A stretch of 64,000 nt of DNA from Mortierella alpina. Taxonomy: Eukaryota; Mortierellomycota; Mortierellomycetes; Mortierellales; Mortierellaceae. The stretch covers positions 558,001 through 622,000 of the forward strand of contig JANATF010000004.1 of NCBI GenBank assembly GCA_029449245.1. Reading direction: 5' to 3'. The position numbers were made by a program, and so were the translations under genes. The notes beneath the pieces are model-generated. The model saw only the letters and a list, made by a program, of their open reading frames with translations. It did not search any database and had not been told where the DNA came from. Shown here piece by piece: positions 1-12,550 of this stretch (position 1 is the first letter of the stretch; the number at the start of each line of letters is the position of its first letter).

Positions 1-490
1 CTTCACATCGCTGCATTCTGCCTTCTGCCTGATCTCGATTCTCCTCATCCAATCTTCGCTCCTTCTCCACTCTCCCTTGCACATTCTCATTGCCAGGGCA
101 TTGCCAGGCTCGTCTTCTGTCTCCAGCCCCAATCAAAGCGTCCCAGCTCACTCAAGAGCTTACGTCCTTGTTCGCCTGCTGCCGGTTCTAATCCACACGC
201 TTCTTTGCCCTTTCCTTTTCCCTTTCCCATTCCACTTTAAACCTTGAAGTTTCGCTTTGTTCTTTGGACCGCGGCAATTGCAACTCGCCAACCAAGAAGA
301 GAACGCAACTGCAACTCGCCAGCCAAGAAGAGTGCACGTCATTGCACGACCCCCTTCTATCTCCAACTCTTTACCTCAACTCTTGCAACGCAACACGGAG
401 GCACCTACACGTATACAGCTTCACAAACACAAAAGCACACAGATCCGAAACGCTCCTACGCGTACACAGTAGACTTATCGCTAGCCAAAT
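1..490 (+). other. Upstream region and leader of the ABCG gene
   Basis: No gene is visible here. The stretch is pyrimidine-rich in its first 230 bases. It contains a 31-bp tandem duplication just before the ABCG start (listed separately). It most likely holds the promoter and 5' leader of the ABC transporter. Confidence 0.5.
274..335 (+). repeat. 31-bp tandem duplication in the ABCG leader
   Basis: Two adjacent 31-base units, 274-304 and 305-335, share the core caactcgccaaccaagaag with only a few differences. The unit length is not a multiple of three and it lies outside the reading frame, so it is a leader or promoter repeat rather than a protein repeat. Confidence 0.8.
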
Positions 491-3400
491 ATGGATGCCG
501 AGAAGCTAGAGCCAAGTGGCTCTGTGGATGCAGGCAAGGGGATCGAACTCACCCTACGGAACCTCTCCCTCTCTGTGATCCCTCCACCTACTCTGCTCAC
601 CCGCGTCGCCCGCAGACTACACCTTGCCTCCAGCTCCAGCCAGTCCCGAAGCAGTGACGATCCCAGCAGCGATCCCGCCACCCTTGACACCCTCGATCAT
701 GACGAGGCTCACCCTGCTGGTGGATCTGCTTCGCCCACAAAGGCAGATCGGGACCTCAGGAATGTTGGTATTAACATTTTCCGTAAGGTAGACCTGACCG
801 TTAAGCCAGGGCAAGGTATGAATTCTTTTTGTGTCTAAACCAAGATTCGCCAACGTCCGTCCTTCAAAGCTTGACCCTTTACGTTCATTCCCCTTTGTTA
901 TCTTGCGTTGATCTACTTACGATTCCCACATCTCTCTCCGTGGTAGTTTGCATCATCCTTGGTGGATCAGGATCTGGAAAGACCACGCTCCTGAATACGA
1001 TCGCCGGACGGATGAACGGCCCAGAGGTGCTGATGTCGGGTAGCATCAAGTGCAACGGAGTCAAGGCAAAAAAGTACTGGAACGATGGTAGTGTCGGCTA
1101 CTTGCAGCAAAACGACTTCTTGATGCCTTTCCTCACGTAAGTCCCATCCCATCCAACATACGGTTGTCCAGTTACATGTCGCTCTAAGGCTCTGACTAAG
1201 CAGAAAATGGGATCTGAACGACCAATGTTTACTCTTACTTTTACATCAGTGTCCGTGAGACACTTACGTATGCCGCCCATCTTCGCTTGCCAAGAGCCAT
1301 GACCACGCAAAAAAAACTGGAGCTGGTCGAGTTAGTCTTGCTGGAGTTGGGTCTAAAGGAGTGCGCCGAGACTAGGGTTGGGGACCCTGGTGGAGGAGAG
1401 AGTGGCAGCGGAGGAATTCGGGGCATCAGCGGAGGAGAGCGACGTCGCGTGTCTGCGGGTGTCCAGTTGCTGACCAACCCAAAGATGTTGCTCTGCGACG
1501 AAGTGACTTCAGGTATGAGACCCAGCTTCGTTTACCATTTTATTACCAATGATACCAAAGGGAGCCCCGTTTATCTAACCGTGGGCGTCATGTAGGACTC
1601 GATGCGTTTTCTTCTTATGAGGTCATGAAGTCGCTCACAAAATTGGCAAAGTCCTCTCAGAAGACCATTGTCATCTCCATCCACCAGCCGCGATCAGAGA
1701 TCTTCAAGCTGCTATCAGAGTCAGATGGTCAGATGGTTCTACTTTCCAGAGGTGATGTCGTCTACAGTGGTCCGGTTCGATCGGTCCTACCCTGGATTGA
1801 ATCCACCGGCGTCGCTGCTTGTCCGTCAGGTGTCAATCCCTTTGACTACCTGCTCGACCTTAGCATGATCGACTTTGCGAGCGAGGCCATCGAAAAGACC
1901 ACAGCCGTCCGACGCGATCTTCTTGTCCAGACTTGGGCAGAGAGGGCTCAAAGTGCTGTCATGAGGAATTCACCCTCTGATCTCTCCACACTGACCAGCA
2001 GCGGTGGCGAGTCATCCAAACAGCTTGCGTCCGCCTCATCCTTCGTATCGTTGGCTGTCGATATCATTCCTCGAGGCGCAGGACCTAGTTTGTGGAGTCA
2101 GATCCGTGTTCTTACCTCCCGAGGTTGGCGCAACCAGGCCCGCGACAACCTAGTGATTTGGGGTAGTCTTGGCGAGTGCGTTGTTATCGGTGTTGCCGTA
2201 GGTGTAGTGTTCTACCAGCTGGATGATAGTCTTGCTGGGATTCGCTCCCGCTCCAGTTTGGTATACGCCGTCGGAGCCATCCAGGCTTATCTGATGCTGA
2301 TGATAATGATCTACCGGCTATCACAAGACATTGTGGTCTACGACCGGGAGCGCATGGATCGCTGGTATGGGCCAGTGCCCCACATCATTAGCAGCTGTTT
2401 GTATTCTACTCCAACCAATGTCTTGTATCCTGTCGGTAAGTTGACTCAAGACCAGGATGGGTGGCAGGAACAACAAGCGAATTGACTTTCCATCTTTACC
2501 GTGACCCTAACTCGCGGTTTGTTTTTGTTTCGCTCTCGTTTGAATAGTTTTCTCGGCCATTGCATACTACATGACAGGATTGCGAACGGATTCTCTACAG
2601 CATTTTGGATGGTGGATCCTTGTTAACGTGTGCATGCAATTCGTCACGTACGTGTTCCCTTTTTCATGGCCTCGCTGAGTATTCTCGCGTGTAAAAAGCG
2701 AAGAAGCGGAATGTCTTCATGTTGAATAACACCTCCCTCACGTCTTCCGACATAGGTTTGCTTTTGCAATGATATGCTCAACCGTAGTGAGAGGATTCTC
2801 CACGGCCTCTCTTTTTGGAAACGCCATATTCGCATTCTATGGTACGCACAGCGAGGACCTAGATAAACTGCAAAGCACACTATCTATACTTCAGAGGCGT
2901 TCAAGGACTAAACTTTCTGACTCCATACAAATCTCATAGGGCTCGCCACTGGATTCTTCGTGGTGACGAGTTCCATCCCAGTCTGGCTGCGCTGGATCAA
3001 ATACCTGGCATACACGAGCACCTGTTATAAGATTCTGGCAAGTAACGAGTTCACGGACAATCGATTCGGATGTCCGTATGTTGGCGCAGACGGCGGCTGG
3101 GATCCAATCAAATGCGCGCCATGGGATGGAAACGCCATTCTCGTAGGACAACTAGATGTCGAGGTCAACTATTTCCCAGGTAAGCCGAGAGCAGCCGCCG
3201 CTTTCGCTTGTCTGAAAACTGCTTTTCTTTCCTTGCAGAAGTCTGACAACACGCCACGCCCTTTTCGACCAACTCTAATGCATAGGACCCATTGTGCATC
3301 TGGTTTACTACTTTGTTGCACACCTCTTGTTGGTCTGGCTGGCTCTGACCCTGAATGTTGTCAACCCCACGACCATGGGTAGCGGCCCGACACTGATGGA

Positions 3401-6065
3401 CGTATTCATCAATCAAGCCGCGAAGATGTTCTCTTTCAAAAAACAGCCTGCTGCCGTTGTCCGTGGTTCCAATTCTGCGGCATCATCGAAAGAGACCTTG
3501 GACCTGAATTTGGAGACTGCGCAAAAGGGAGAGACGCGCCTTGATGTGTTTTCAAAAGGACTTGAAAGGCGCGATCCAGTGACGATTCGAGTAGAGGGCT
3601 TAGGCCTGTCTGTATTCTTGTCCAAGTTCGATTGGTCCTTCAGAGGGATACTAGGAGCTATCCGCAAAGAGCGGACAGAGAAACAGCTGCTAAAGGAAGT
3701 GGATGTTGTTTTTCCCGCTGGCGAGTTGACAGCCATTCTCGGAGGAAGTGGTGCAGGAAAGGTAAGGATGCTCGCCAAGTCATTTTTAACCCGGCCCATT
3801 CGATGTGCAATAACTTGAACAGCCGCATGGTTTTGTTGAACAGGTTTTCTGATCTCTTGGTCCACCTCTAGACAAGTCTGCTCAACGTCCTCCTTCATCG
3901 CACGTCCTCGAACTTGAAAATGAAAGGCGCCGTTTACTTCAACGACATCAAGAATCCTTCTCTGAGGTTGATTAACGGGGTCAGCTCCTATGTTCGCCAA
4001 GACGACAATTTTTTGCTCTCCCATCTGACGGTTCGCGAGACATTGCAGTATGCTGCTGAACTTCGCATGGACAGTTCCATCTCGAAGACTGACAAGTTCG
4101 CCAAAGTTGAAGATATCATCGACCTCCTTGGTTTGAGAGATTGCGCCGACGTCATTATCGGAAGTTCTGCTGTCAAGGGATGCTCCGGTGGTCAACGTCG
4201 ACGTGTCTCAATTGGAATTCAGCTCGTCACCGAACCGGCGTGCCTCTTCCTTGACGAGCCGACTTCAGGCTTGGTTAGTTGATCGTCATTTCAAAAAGTT
4301 GGAATTCATTGCTATGAATATTTGATACTGACTGCAGTTGTCCTTCTCTCAATAGGATGCATTGACAGGTACGGCGGCATTCATAGTGCCTCCATGTATC
4401 GCGTGAATGTGTACGCCGACCATGTTCTCAGTGTACTAACTCGCACCATTATGTCACCTCGCCGAAACCATATAGCTAAAGCCGTCGTATTGACACTCAA
4501 GCGCATCGCAGCCAGTGGACGAACGGTTGTTTGCACCATTCATCAACCTCGGGCAGACATCTGGCACGTTTTCGACAATGTCGTTCTGTTGGTCACCGGT
4601 GGATGTGCAGCCTACTCAGGACGAGCGGAAAAGGTTGTGGAGTACTTTGAAGGCGCTGGGTATGTTGCTCCTGCATTCACCAACGTCCCAGGTAAGTCCA
4701 TCAACACATGCAGCGTCTGCAAAACTTTTACCTTAAACATCAGATATTAATCATCTGTCATCTGTTACTCATTCTCAAGATTTCATCCTCGATACTGCGT
4801 CGGTGAATCTTCGTTCCACGGAACTGGAAGATTCCACGCGAAAGGTTGTAAACGGACTCGTTGAACGGTTCAATAGCAACAAGCATGATATGCTTGCTCT
4901 TCAAACGCCATCGCATGGTCTTGGCGAGCTGCCCAAGGTCAACCCCCAGTTCGCGTCCTTCTCCAAGGCTTTCCCTATCCTAACCCGGCGATCGTTCGTC
5001 AACACGTTCCGCCAAAAGGGGCTCTATTTCAACCGGATTCTGCAGCCAGTAATTGTCGCCATCATCATGGCCATCTTCTTTTCCCCTCTTGGAAACGGAC
5101 CCGTGGACGTGACAAGTCGCTTGGGATTGCTTCAGCAGACAGCGCCCATTGTCTTTTCAGGAATGTTGAACAATGTGGCCATGTATCCGTTCGAGGTAGG
5201 AAGGAGTCTACTGGATCATGAAAGGCTTTTCGTCACTTTCCTTTGCATAAAGTGGACAAAGTCGATGGCACAACAGCTGACAGGCGCTTTTTTTCTTTTC
5301 CCTTTGGCACATTCATTAGCGAGACATTGCATACCGCGAGATATCTGATGGTAGCTACAGCGCCACCTCCTTCTTTTTTTCATTCTTGGTGAACGAGCTG
5401 CCGCTGGAGATAGTGGGTTCGTTAGGAGTGGTGGTCTTTATGCTGGTGCTGACAAAGCTAGAGACCACCGTCCTGACCTTCTTCTCGTTCTGGATCATCA
5501 TGTTTGGGTATATCAACACGGGCGAGAGTATCGGTCTGGCCTTCTCGACGTTTGCTGCCCACGCCGGTTTCAACATCACTGTCATGAGCGCTGTGGCAAG
5601 TTTTTATCTCCGTTTCTCTGATTTGCGGCTCAAAAACTCCATTTCAAAGCAACATGGGACCAACAAGCACCCACGCGTGTACTTCTACGCCAAGCGACCA
5701 CTAACACCCTCCATTGTTTTTGTAACCATCCTTCTTAACAGATCAGCGTTTTCTCCTTCATGACGGGGTTCCTCTCACTCAACATACCCGGCTGGCTTTC
5801 TGCGGTGAATCACGTCTCGCTCTTCAAGTACGGGTCGCTCATCATGACCAGGAACGAGTTCGAGGGCAAGGTGTTTGACTGCTCTCCAAGCCAGATCAGT
5901 GCTGGGGCGTGTCCCTTCCCGAACGGCGAGGCCGTCTTGACCTTGCTCAAATTCCAGGACCAAGACTGGAACCTGTACATGGGTCTGTTTATCATGGTCG
6001 TAATCGTGTACCGTATCTTGGCTTGGTTGGCACTCGTGGCCAAGGTGAAGAGCAATCGTTGGTAA
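491..6065 (+). CDS. Full-size ABCG transporter (NBD-TMD-NBD-TMD)
   Basis: ATP-driven membrane exporter of the ABCG/White group, in the full-size layout of yeast Yol075c. I place 14 exons: 491-815, 947-1136, 1250-1512, 1596-2435, 2548-2647, 2756-2841, 2940-3179, 3286-3761, 3872-4273, 4356-4368, 4476-4691, 4780-5195, 5320-5595, 5742-6065. All phases agree and give about 1388 residues. Half 1 has Walker A GGSGSGKTT, a Q-loop in GYLQQND, signature SGGERRR, a CDEVTSGLD Walker B/D-loop and switch HQPRSE. Half 2 has GGSGAGKT, YVRQDDN, SGGQRRR, LFLDEPTSGLD and HQPRAD. Both sites look complete, unlike PDR pumps with a degenerate first site. Each half is followed by an ABC2-type membrane domain. Exon 10 is only 13 nt, and the last intron begins with GC. 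The substrate cannot be told. It is convergent with the kinase gene, 164 bp between stops. Confidence 0.93.
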
Positions 6066-6170
6066 TCGTGTGAAGAAAAGAGGCGGCCCAAAATCCCAAT
6101 TGTCAAGCAAACGATCCCTGAAGACAACATAGACAGCCAGACACCAGTGTGTTCTCGAAGAAAGATTACT

Positions 6171-6225
6171 TTTTTTTATTTATTTATTTACTATTAATAT
6201 TGAGATGAGATATATTATTGCTGTT
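6171..6225. terminator. AT-rich spacer with poly(A) signals between convergent genes
   Basis: The 164-bp gap between the ABCG stop and the kinase stop holds a run of TTTATT units. On the minus strand these read as overlapping AATAAA signals about 35-55 bases past the kinase stop. This is a likely cleavage/polyadenylation region for the minus-strand gene. Confidence 0.55.
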
Positions 6226-6229
6226 TAAT

Positions 6230-9200
6230 TTACAAGCCCTTGGATGGAGACAACATGCTGCTGGTACGGCTCTCTCCCGAAAGACTGCCCCGTGCCGCAA
6301 ACATCCTCATCGGCGTCGATCCCTTCGAGCCGTCTCTGAACCCGCGCACCTCATTCTGGTCATGCAACACCGGCGACAAAGGACTGAGTTCCGTGGGGGA
6401 ATATACCCAGCTTTTGGAGAGTGCACTCTGTCCATTCGAGGCCAGTCGACTGTTGCCGGCTGAGGTCCCAAAGAGTGAAGTCACAGGTGCTGCTGTTGCT
6501 GCCGTGGTACGACTTTGGTGGGACGACGATGATGAAGAAGACGACGACGTTGCTTGTTGGTCCAATTGGTCGTCGGAATACGCACGCCTGGTCTGGATCG
6601 AGTTTGGGATAGCGGTCGGGAGGGCAGTGATCGATGGAGGTCTATGTTGATATCCGGTGGGATGCTCATGCGGATGGTATTGCTGGTACAGGTACTGATG
6701 CTGCTGCTGCTGATGCTGGTTTTGGTGATTAGACAAATACTGTGGATGCTGTTGCGACGGGTGTTGTTGTTGTTGCGGCTGCTGCTGTTGCTGCTGCTGA
6801 GGATGGTATTGGTAGTGAGGATGGTGAGGATGATGATGCTGTGGCGCTGTCGATTGAAAGAGTCGCCTCCGACCCATGTAGCTCGTGGAATTGTGCGCAG
6901 AAGATCCTGATCCACCCTGTCCTGGTTCGTCACCTTCATCCGCTTCCTCGATACTACTGGTGTTACTGCACACACTGTTGGGTCTCTCCAACCGTCCGCT
7001 AGCACCAAAGATGGGGCCAGGCGCATTGTACGAGTGGTAGTGTTGGAACCGTTCTGGCAACGACAGGGGGTTCGGAAGCGCAGTGAGAGGCGCCTGGGTA
7101 TGTGGGTTCGAGTGCAAGACGGCGGTGTTGGGTGACCGTAAGATGGGTATCGGCATCTGCTCTGTTGTCGGCGAATCTAACAGTGAGTTATGACCATCGA
7201 GGTTAGCAAAAAAAAAAAAAGAAAGAAAGATAGCCGCAGCAGATAAATATCCAATGCATGGATGCTTGCTGCAGCTGTGAAAGAATGGAACATACCTGGA
7301 GTATACGTGGACGAGATGGATTTGCTGCGACGTCGATTGATCGTAAAGTTGCTCAAAGAAACAGAGAGCTTCCGGATGCGATTTTTGATCTTGTCCATGA
7401 TCGTCACGGCGCCCTTCACCTCGTCCTCGGTGACATGCACTCTTTGGTAATTGCTTGGGTCAGTCTCAATCCTCCATCGAACTGGATCTGCCAGGTCTTC
7501 GGTCACCCATGGATGTTCCTATGAGAGTCAAGTGTTACTGATATAGTTCTCATAGATGTTTCCTGTTGCTCAGAATCAAAGTGAGGAAGGGGGTGGTGGT
7601 CCATACCTTGACTTCCTTTAACGTGATGCGCCTATAAACATTCTTTTCCAGCAGACGAGACAGAAGATCCTTCAGATCTGGGTCAACAAAGTCGCGTCCT
7701 GGGACACTGTCCATCAGGTTCGGTTCTTTCCTGGGAATGATATTGAAGAGCTCAAACTCGGTGTCTGCAATGAAGGGACATCTGCCATACACAAAGCAGT
7801 AGAGTGTCACTCCAAGCGCCCAGATATCAATCGCCTTGGTGATTGGCGGCCTGGACGATTGCTGACTAGCACCACTGCTGCTGGATGATAGTGCACCCGC
7901 TAGGCTAGGGGGTGTCGACCTCGGCGTGGGAGGAGAGACAATAAAGGACGTCTGAGACGCCGAGGACACGGCTGGAGAGAGAGCAGGTGGGTATTCGCCT
8001 AATCGAAGAAAAAAACAAGCGAGAGAGAATAATATCATCAGTAAGAATGTCCATTGGTCAAACTTTTTCAGGAACAGCCTCATGTCCAAGGCGGGATCTT
8101 ACTGGCATAGCAGAGCTCTGGTGCAAAGAATGCAGGGCTACCGGCGGTTTTGGCGAGTTCTAAATCGTCACCCCATTGCTGCTGTTGCTGTGCAGTAATT
8201 GACATTTGCCTTTGCTGGTGCGGTGAGACAGGGTCGGTATGCTGCATGCTGTTGTTCGCGCCAGCAGATTTGCTAAGGGGCGGAGAGGAGATGGGCGAGG
8301 ACGGCGAGCTAGAGCGGAAGCCGCTATGGTCCCCGTTGTTCTGACTGGTTTGGGGAACTTGAAAGCCTTTGGCGACAATAGGCGTATTCTCGAGATCACG
8401 TTCTAGTGAGTTCTTTTCACTAAAGTGGGATACACCAAAATCTGAGATCTTGACACCGCCCTCAATAGACAAGAGCAGGTTGGCCGGTTTGATGTCTCTA
8501 TGGATGATACCTTGCATGTGCACTAATGTGGCGATGAACCATAGGTTACACTTAATTAGTCAGTGTGAAGCGTCAATGAATCGACGTGCACCCTCAAGGG
8601 GTCACGGCAAGGTCGCTTACGGTATTCGAGGCCCAGGACAACGTCGCGAAATATGGATCTTGCGTCCTGTAAAGGTAGAATGGGCTTATCTTCTGTGTCT
8701 TTCCATCGGACCTCGCCGCCTTCCATATATTCCAAAACTATAACGATTCAAGTAGCGAGACACTTTTCACATTAGCAGAGGATCACATTAAGGACATGCT
8801 TCAGTCTATCCCGCAAGTGATTCTTGTGGCATTGTCAAGTAGCGTTTTGCGCCCCTTACCCAGATAAATCTTGCGTGCGTTGGGATCATCAATGACCTCG
8901 ATCAGACGGACGACATTGGGATGAATGCACTTTTTCATAATGGCAATTTCGCGCCTGATCTTTTGCTCGTTTGAGAGCTGCGATCGTCCCAAGCGGCGAC
9001 GGGTAGTCTTGTCAACGATTTTGATAGCCTGTAGGGTCAAGTAGCGACGCATCAAAGAATGGTCCCATTAATATTGTTTAGTGCACGGTACGCGTCCAGT
9101 ACAAAGGAAAGGGAAAAAGAAGAGCAGAGTGAGACCGAGATAGAGGGTAATGGGAGGGAAGCAAATTGAACAGGGTCCCCTTTGTGTCAAGCCGCAGTGT

Positions 9201-10327
9201 GTGTTTCAGGGGTCCAAACATCATAGAACTTGGACACACAGTCGTAATACGCAGGCAGGCATAGTCTAACACAGACACAGAGCGTCATTTGCTCGGTGCG
9301 TTCTAGCCGAGACTGTGATACCGATGGTTTGGGATGTAGGAGTACGAGCGCGAAAAAAAAATGAGGAGAAAGGAGGTGCAAAAAGACCAAGCGCAGACAA
9401 CCCAACGACCCACGACTGCAATCATATACTTACACAGAGTTCGTTGGTCACCGTGTCCCGACAGAGTTTCACTTTGCCGTGGACACCCCGGCCCAGCTCG
9501 CGCACGACCATGTACTTGTTAATCATCTTGTTTCCAGTCATGGGGTCGTAGTCCTTCATCATTGTGTGGGTCTCCTTGACGGGCTGAGGAGAAGGAGATG
9601 TGACGGATCTTCCAGGAGAAGTGCCAAAGCCGTGCGCGTGCATCGGGGTGGTATTACTCCGTTGGTGCGAGGGACGGATAGTGGAAGGAGAGGTGGGTGC
9701 AGGAGAGTGAATGAACGAGAACCGGGAGGACGGCTTTGGCGCGGACGCCGAGAACTGAGGAGTTGAGGAGGAGGTGGGGAACGGGTCCCGTCGGCGGGAG
9801 TCCATGTTCTCAAACGAGGTCCTGCCTTCAAACGGGTGGTGCTGGTCTAGCGGGTGCCACTTCTCCATCGAAGACCTGCGCGCCTCCTCGATCGACTTTC
9901 GAAGACCTGTTCGATCTGGGCTGTCAGCGCTGACGGCATGAGGCTGCGATTTCGACGAACGCAAGCTCCTGAGACTGAGTCGGAGCCCAGAGGTTCTGCT
10001 TTTTCTGCGCGAGGGCAGGGGTGTGCCCGAGGGAGTGGTACCCGCGCCAGGAGAAGCAGTGCGAGAGCTCTGGTTGCTGGGTGAGGGCGAGGACGAGGCG
10101 TCTTGGAACGAGTCCTGGTCAGAGATATTCTCCTCAATGTCTGTGGTTGAATTGTTAGAGATCGCGCTAGAGGAAGCCCTTCTGGCAGAGCGCAGATCTG
10201 GCTGCTTGAGCCAAGGAATCGATAGCTGGCCACTATGGCTCTCGCTCATATGCATGGTCGGTTGTTGCTGTTGTTGCAGATGCTGGTTGTATTGCTGCCG
10301 TAAGCCCTGGTCAGGTCGCGAGGGCAT
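6230..10327 (-). CDS. CaMKK/Ssp1-like serine/threonine protein kinase
   Basis: Probable upstream kinase of AMPK/Snf1, of the CaMKK type (fission yeast Ssp1; budding yeast Sak1/Tos3/Elm1). Exons in transcription order: 10327-9434, 9028-8860, 8737-8621, 8522-8103, 7998-7607, 7518-7296, 7176-6230, about 1053 residues. A Ser/Gln-rich N-terminus of about 270 residues precedes the kinase domain. Visible landmarks are the glycine loop [11 protein letters not shown] (Lys301), HRDIKPAN (401-408), DFG (421-423), [11 protein letters not shown] (519-529) and DIWALGV (from 591). After the domain comes HPWVTED, then a basic stretch resembling the CaMKK regulatory segment, then a Gln/His-rich tail. The activation segment carries two insertions, roughly 70 residues before the T-loop and roughly 50 after APE. 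The family call is firm; which Sak1/Tos3/Elm1 role it has is inferred. Confidence 0.92.
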
Positions 10328-12550
10328 GCTTCTTGCTTTCTCTCACTCACACGCACTCTCGTTTCTTTCGCACTCTCACTCTCACTCTTTCTCTGGCCCT
10401 CACTCTTTTTTGGCTCGAGGATACTGTATCAGCAGGCTGGCGCGACTAGTGCACTAACAACCCTTGGGCGGCTGTCGCTAATAGAGCTGCTTAAACAACA
10501 AAGGAGGGTTGGTGTCAGGGAAAAGGTGTGCGAGCAATGCGTGGCAGCATCAAGAGAACAGCATTCGACCGACTCACAACGAGAACAGTGGAGAAGGATG
10601 CCGATCCGCAACCGCCATGCAGCTGACGCCAGTGGGACCAAGGGAGATGGAGGAAAAATAAAAAAAGAGGGCAGGTGCTCAACGATGCAGAGGGGTGTGG
10701 GTGACGACGGTTGTTATCCTGACTAATGCAACAGGCTGGATCGTTTTTTTCTTCTGTATTTCTTTCTCCTCCAGAAGGAAATGTCAAGAGAGGGGGTGCA
10801 GGTGTGTGTTGTGTGTGTTGTGTGTGTGTGTTATGTGTGTGCGAGTGTGCGTGAGTTTGTGGGGTGCTGGTGTCCACACGAGATGGAGGTGGGTATGAGC
10901 GGGACTGGATGCGGGCGCGCTGGGTTAGAGGCGACAGCGAGGTGGCATAGACAGGACTGATGGAGTCGCTGGCTGCACAGATTCAGGAGATGTCGAAGGA
11001 GAGAGAAAAAGAGAGACGAGAGAGAGACGCCGAGAGAGAGAGGAGCTCAAGTGAAGGCGGTGGACGATGTATGAGGGACAGCGAGATTGCGAGACAGACT
11101 AGCTGGAACGGGAGCGGGAAGGGAAAAAAAGTTACCATCCAATCCATGGCACTGGCAAACGCACCTGGAGACTCAGCGTGGCCAAGCGAGTGTCGGATGG
11201 AGCAGGGCACAAAAGGGGGAGGGGGTACCGACGACGATGTCTCTGTCTGTGTGCTGCTCTGTCTCTTGGTCCTCGTCCCTTCTCGCTTGCGCCCTGTCTC
11301 AAGATGGCCCGTTTGGCCCGTCTTGACCCTCGTTCGGCCCTCATGGCACAACAAGAGCGCGACTCCCAAGGGGCACGATGGAGGAGCGGCCAAGACTCTG
11401 GCTAGCCTGCTTTTGTTGCATGCTACGGGCCAATGGGACGGGGGTGGGACGGGGATGCCGGGATGCACACAGCAGACGCTGGGAGCTCGGATCGCTTGTC
11501 CTTTCATGCAAGCATATGCAGCTGGGTACCGTTGGGGCCGTACCCGCCAGAGGTAGCTCTTGGACGTGGTCTCTGGGAGCACCGCGCCAGAGACACAAGC
11601 AGAGAGCGATCGCAAGAGAGACGTCTCACTTGTGCACTCTCTGCTCTGTACCCTCTGTTCCTCTCTCCTCCTCCTCGCCCCCCTTCTCAACCACCAACCA
11701 CTCCCATATCCCAACAATGGAAAATGACATCACTCAAAGCACGCTAAACCAAAGTTGCGTGCCTGCATTCATCAGACTAGCCGCTATGCGGGGGGTCTCA
11801 CAGCTAGTTGAGGCTGTAAAGCCAGAGCGGGCGTTGCATAGTGGCCATATGGGGAGATGCCCTCGCCGGTTCAGGCACCGTCAACCAGTCGTGACACGGT
11901 TGGGTAACCTTGTTTTTATGTCTTCCATCGTGTGCCTGGATATGTTTCTACTTGTGGAACGACAGTGCCCACTTATAAGCCTTGCCCATATCGACGCGAC
12001 AGTAGAAACGCGTCCAGCTTCGGTTGCGGCAAGCAGGTCATATGCGCGTAGATGATGGCCAAGACGAAGGGCGAGGCCAGGCGTGTGCGCTTTAACGAGA
12101 CGAGGAGGATGGTGCGCTGAGGGGGTAACATCGCCACAGTTGTACCCTAAATACAAAAAAAACACTGGCATCGCCTGTGGGCACAGCCCACTTGTTCGAG
12201 CCTTTTTATAGACGGGCTTGTCTGCCTGTGGCAAAGCCTCGGGCATCGGCACGAAACTGCAAAGCAAGGGCCCAGGGGGGAGGAAAGAATCTCGCCTCTT
12301 TTTTTTCTGCTTCCACAGCTGCCTATCTTTCCTTTCTCTCTTTCTTTCTTTCTTTCTTTCGTTCTTCACCTCTCTCTTCCATCTCTCTTCCATCTTTCCC
12401 GTCTCTTCGTTTCGCCGCTGCGCCTTCATCGCCACTGTTCCTCCAGCAGCCACGTCTGACCCCTTTGCTCTTCGTTATTCTCCTGCACTCGCGCAGCTTT
12501 ACCCTCGTCCTCACTCCACCCTCACTCTCCTTGCCCTACCCTGGTCCACA
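10328..12550. other. Divergent intergenic region without a supported gene
   Basis: It separates the kinase (-) from the SNARE gene (+). It holds a (TG)n stretch near 10800-10855, GA-rich runs near 10995-11045 and a (TTTC)n run near 12335-12362. Open frames occur on both strands, but they overlap each other, are of low complexity and match no family I know. The last 250 bases are pyrimidine-rich and probably the SNARE leader. Confidence 0.6.

Noticed and set aside
3413-4195. 260-codon antisense frame within the ABC transporter
   Set aside because: It crosses an intron of the sense gene and is a shadow of the second ATPase domain. No family resemblance.
10960-11717. Overlapping open frames on both strands (198 and 244 codons)
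   Set aside because: They are low in complexity, arise from GA/CT-rich sequence, are mutually antisense and match nothing known.
11378-12055. 225-codon plus-strand frame upstream of the SNARE gene
   Set aside because: Composition is odd, with no domain and no splice or promoter context. Probably spacer.
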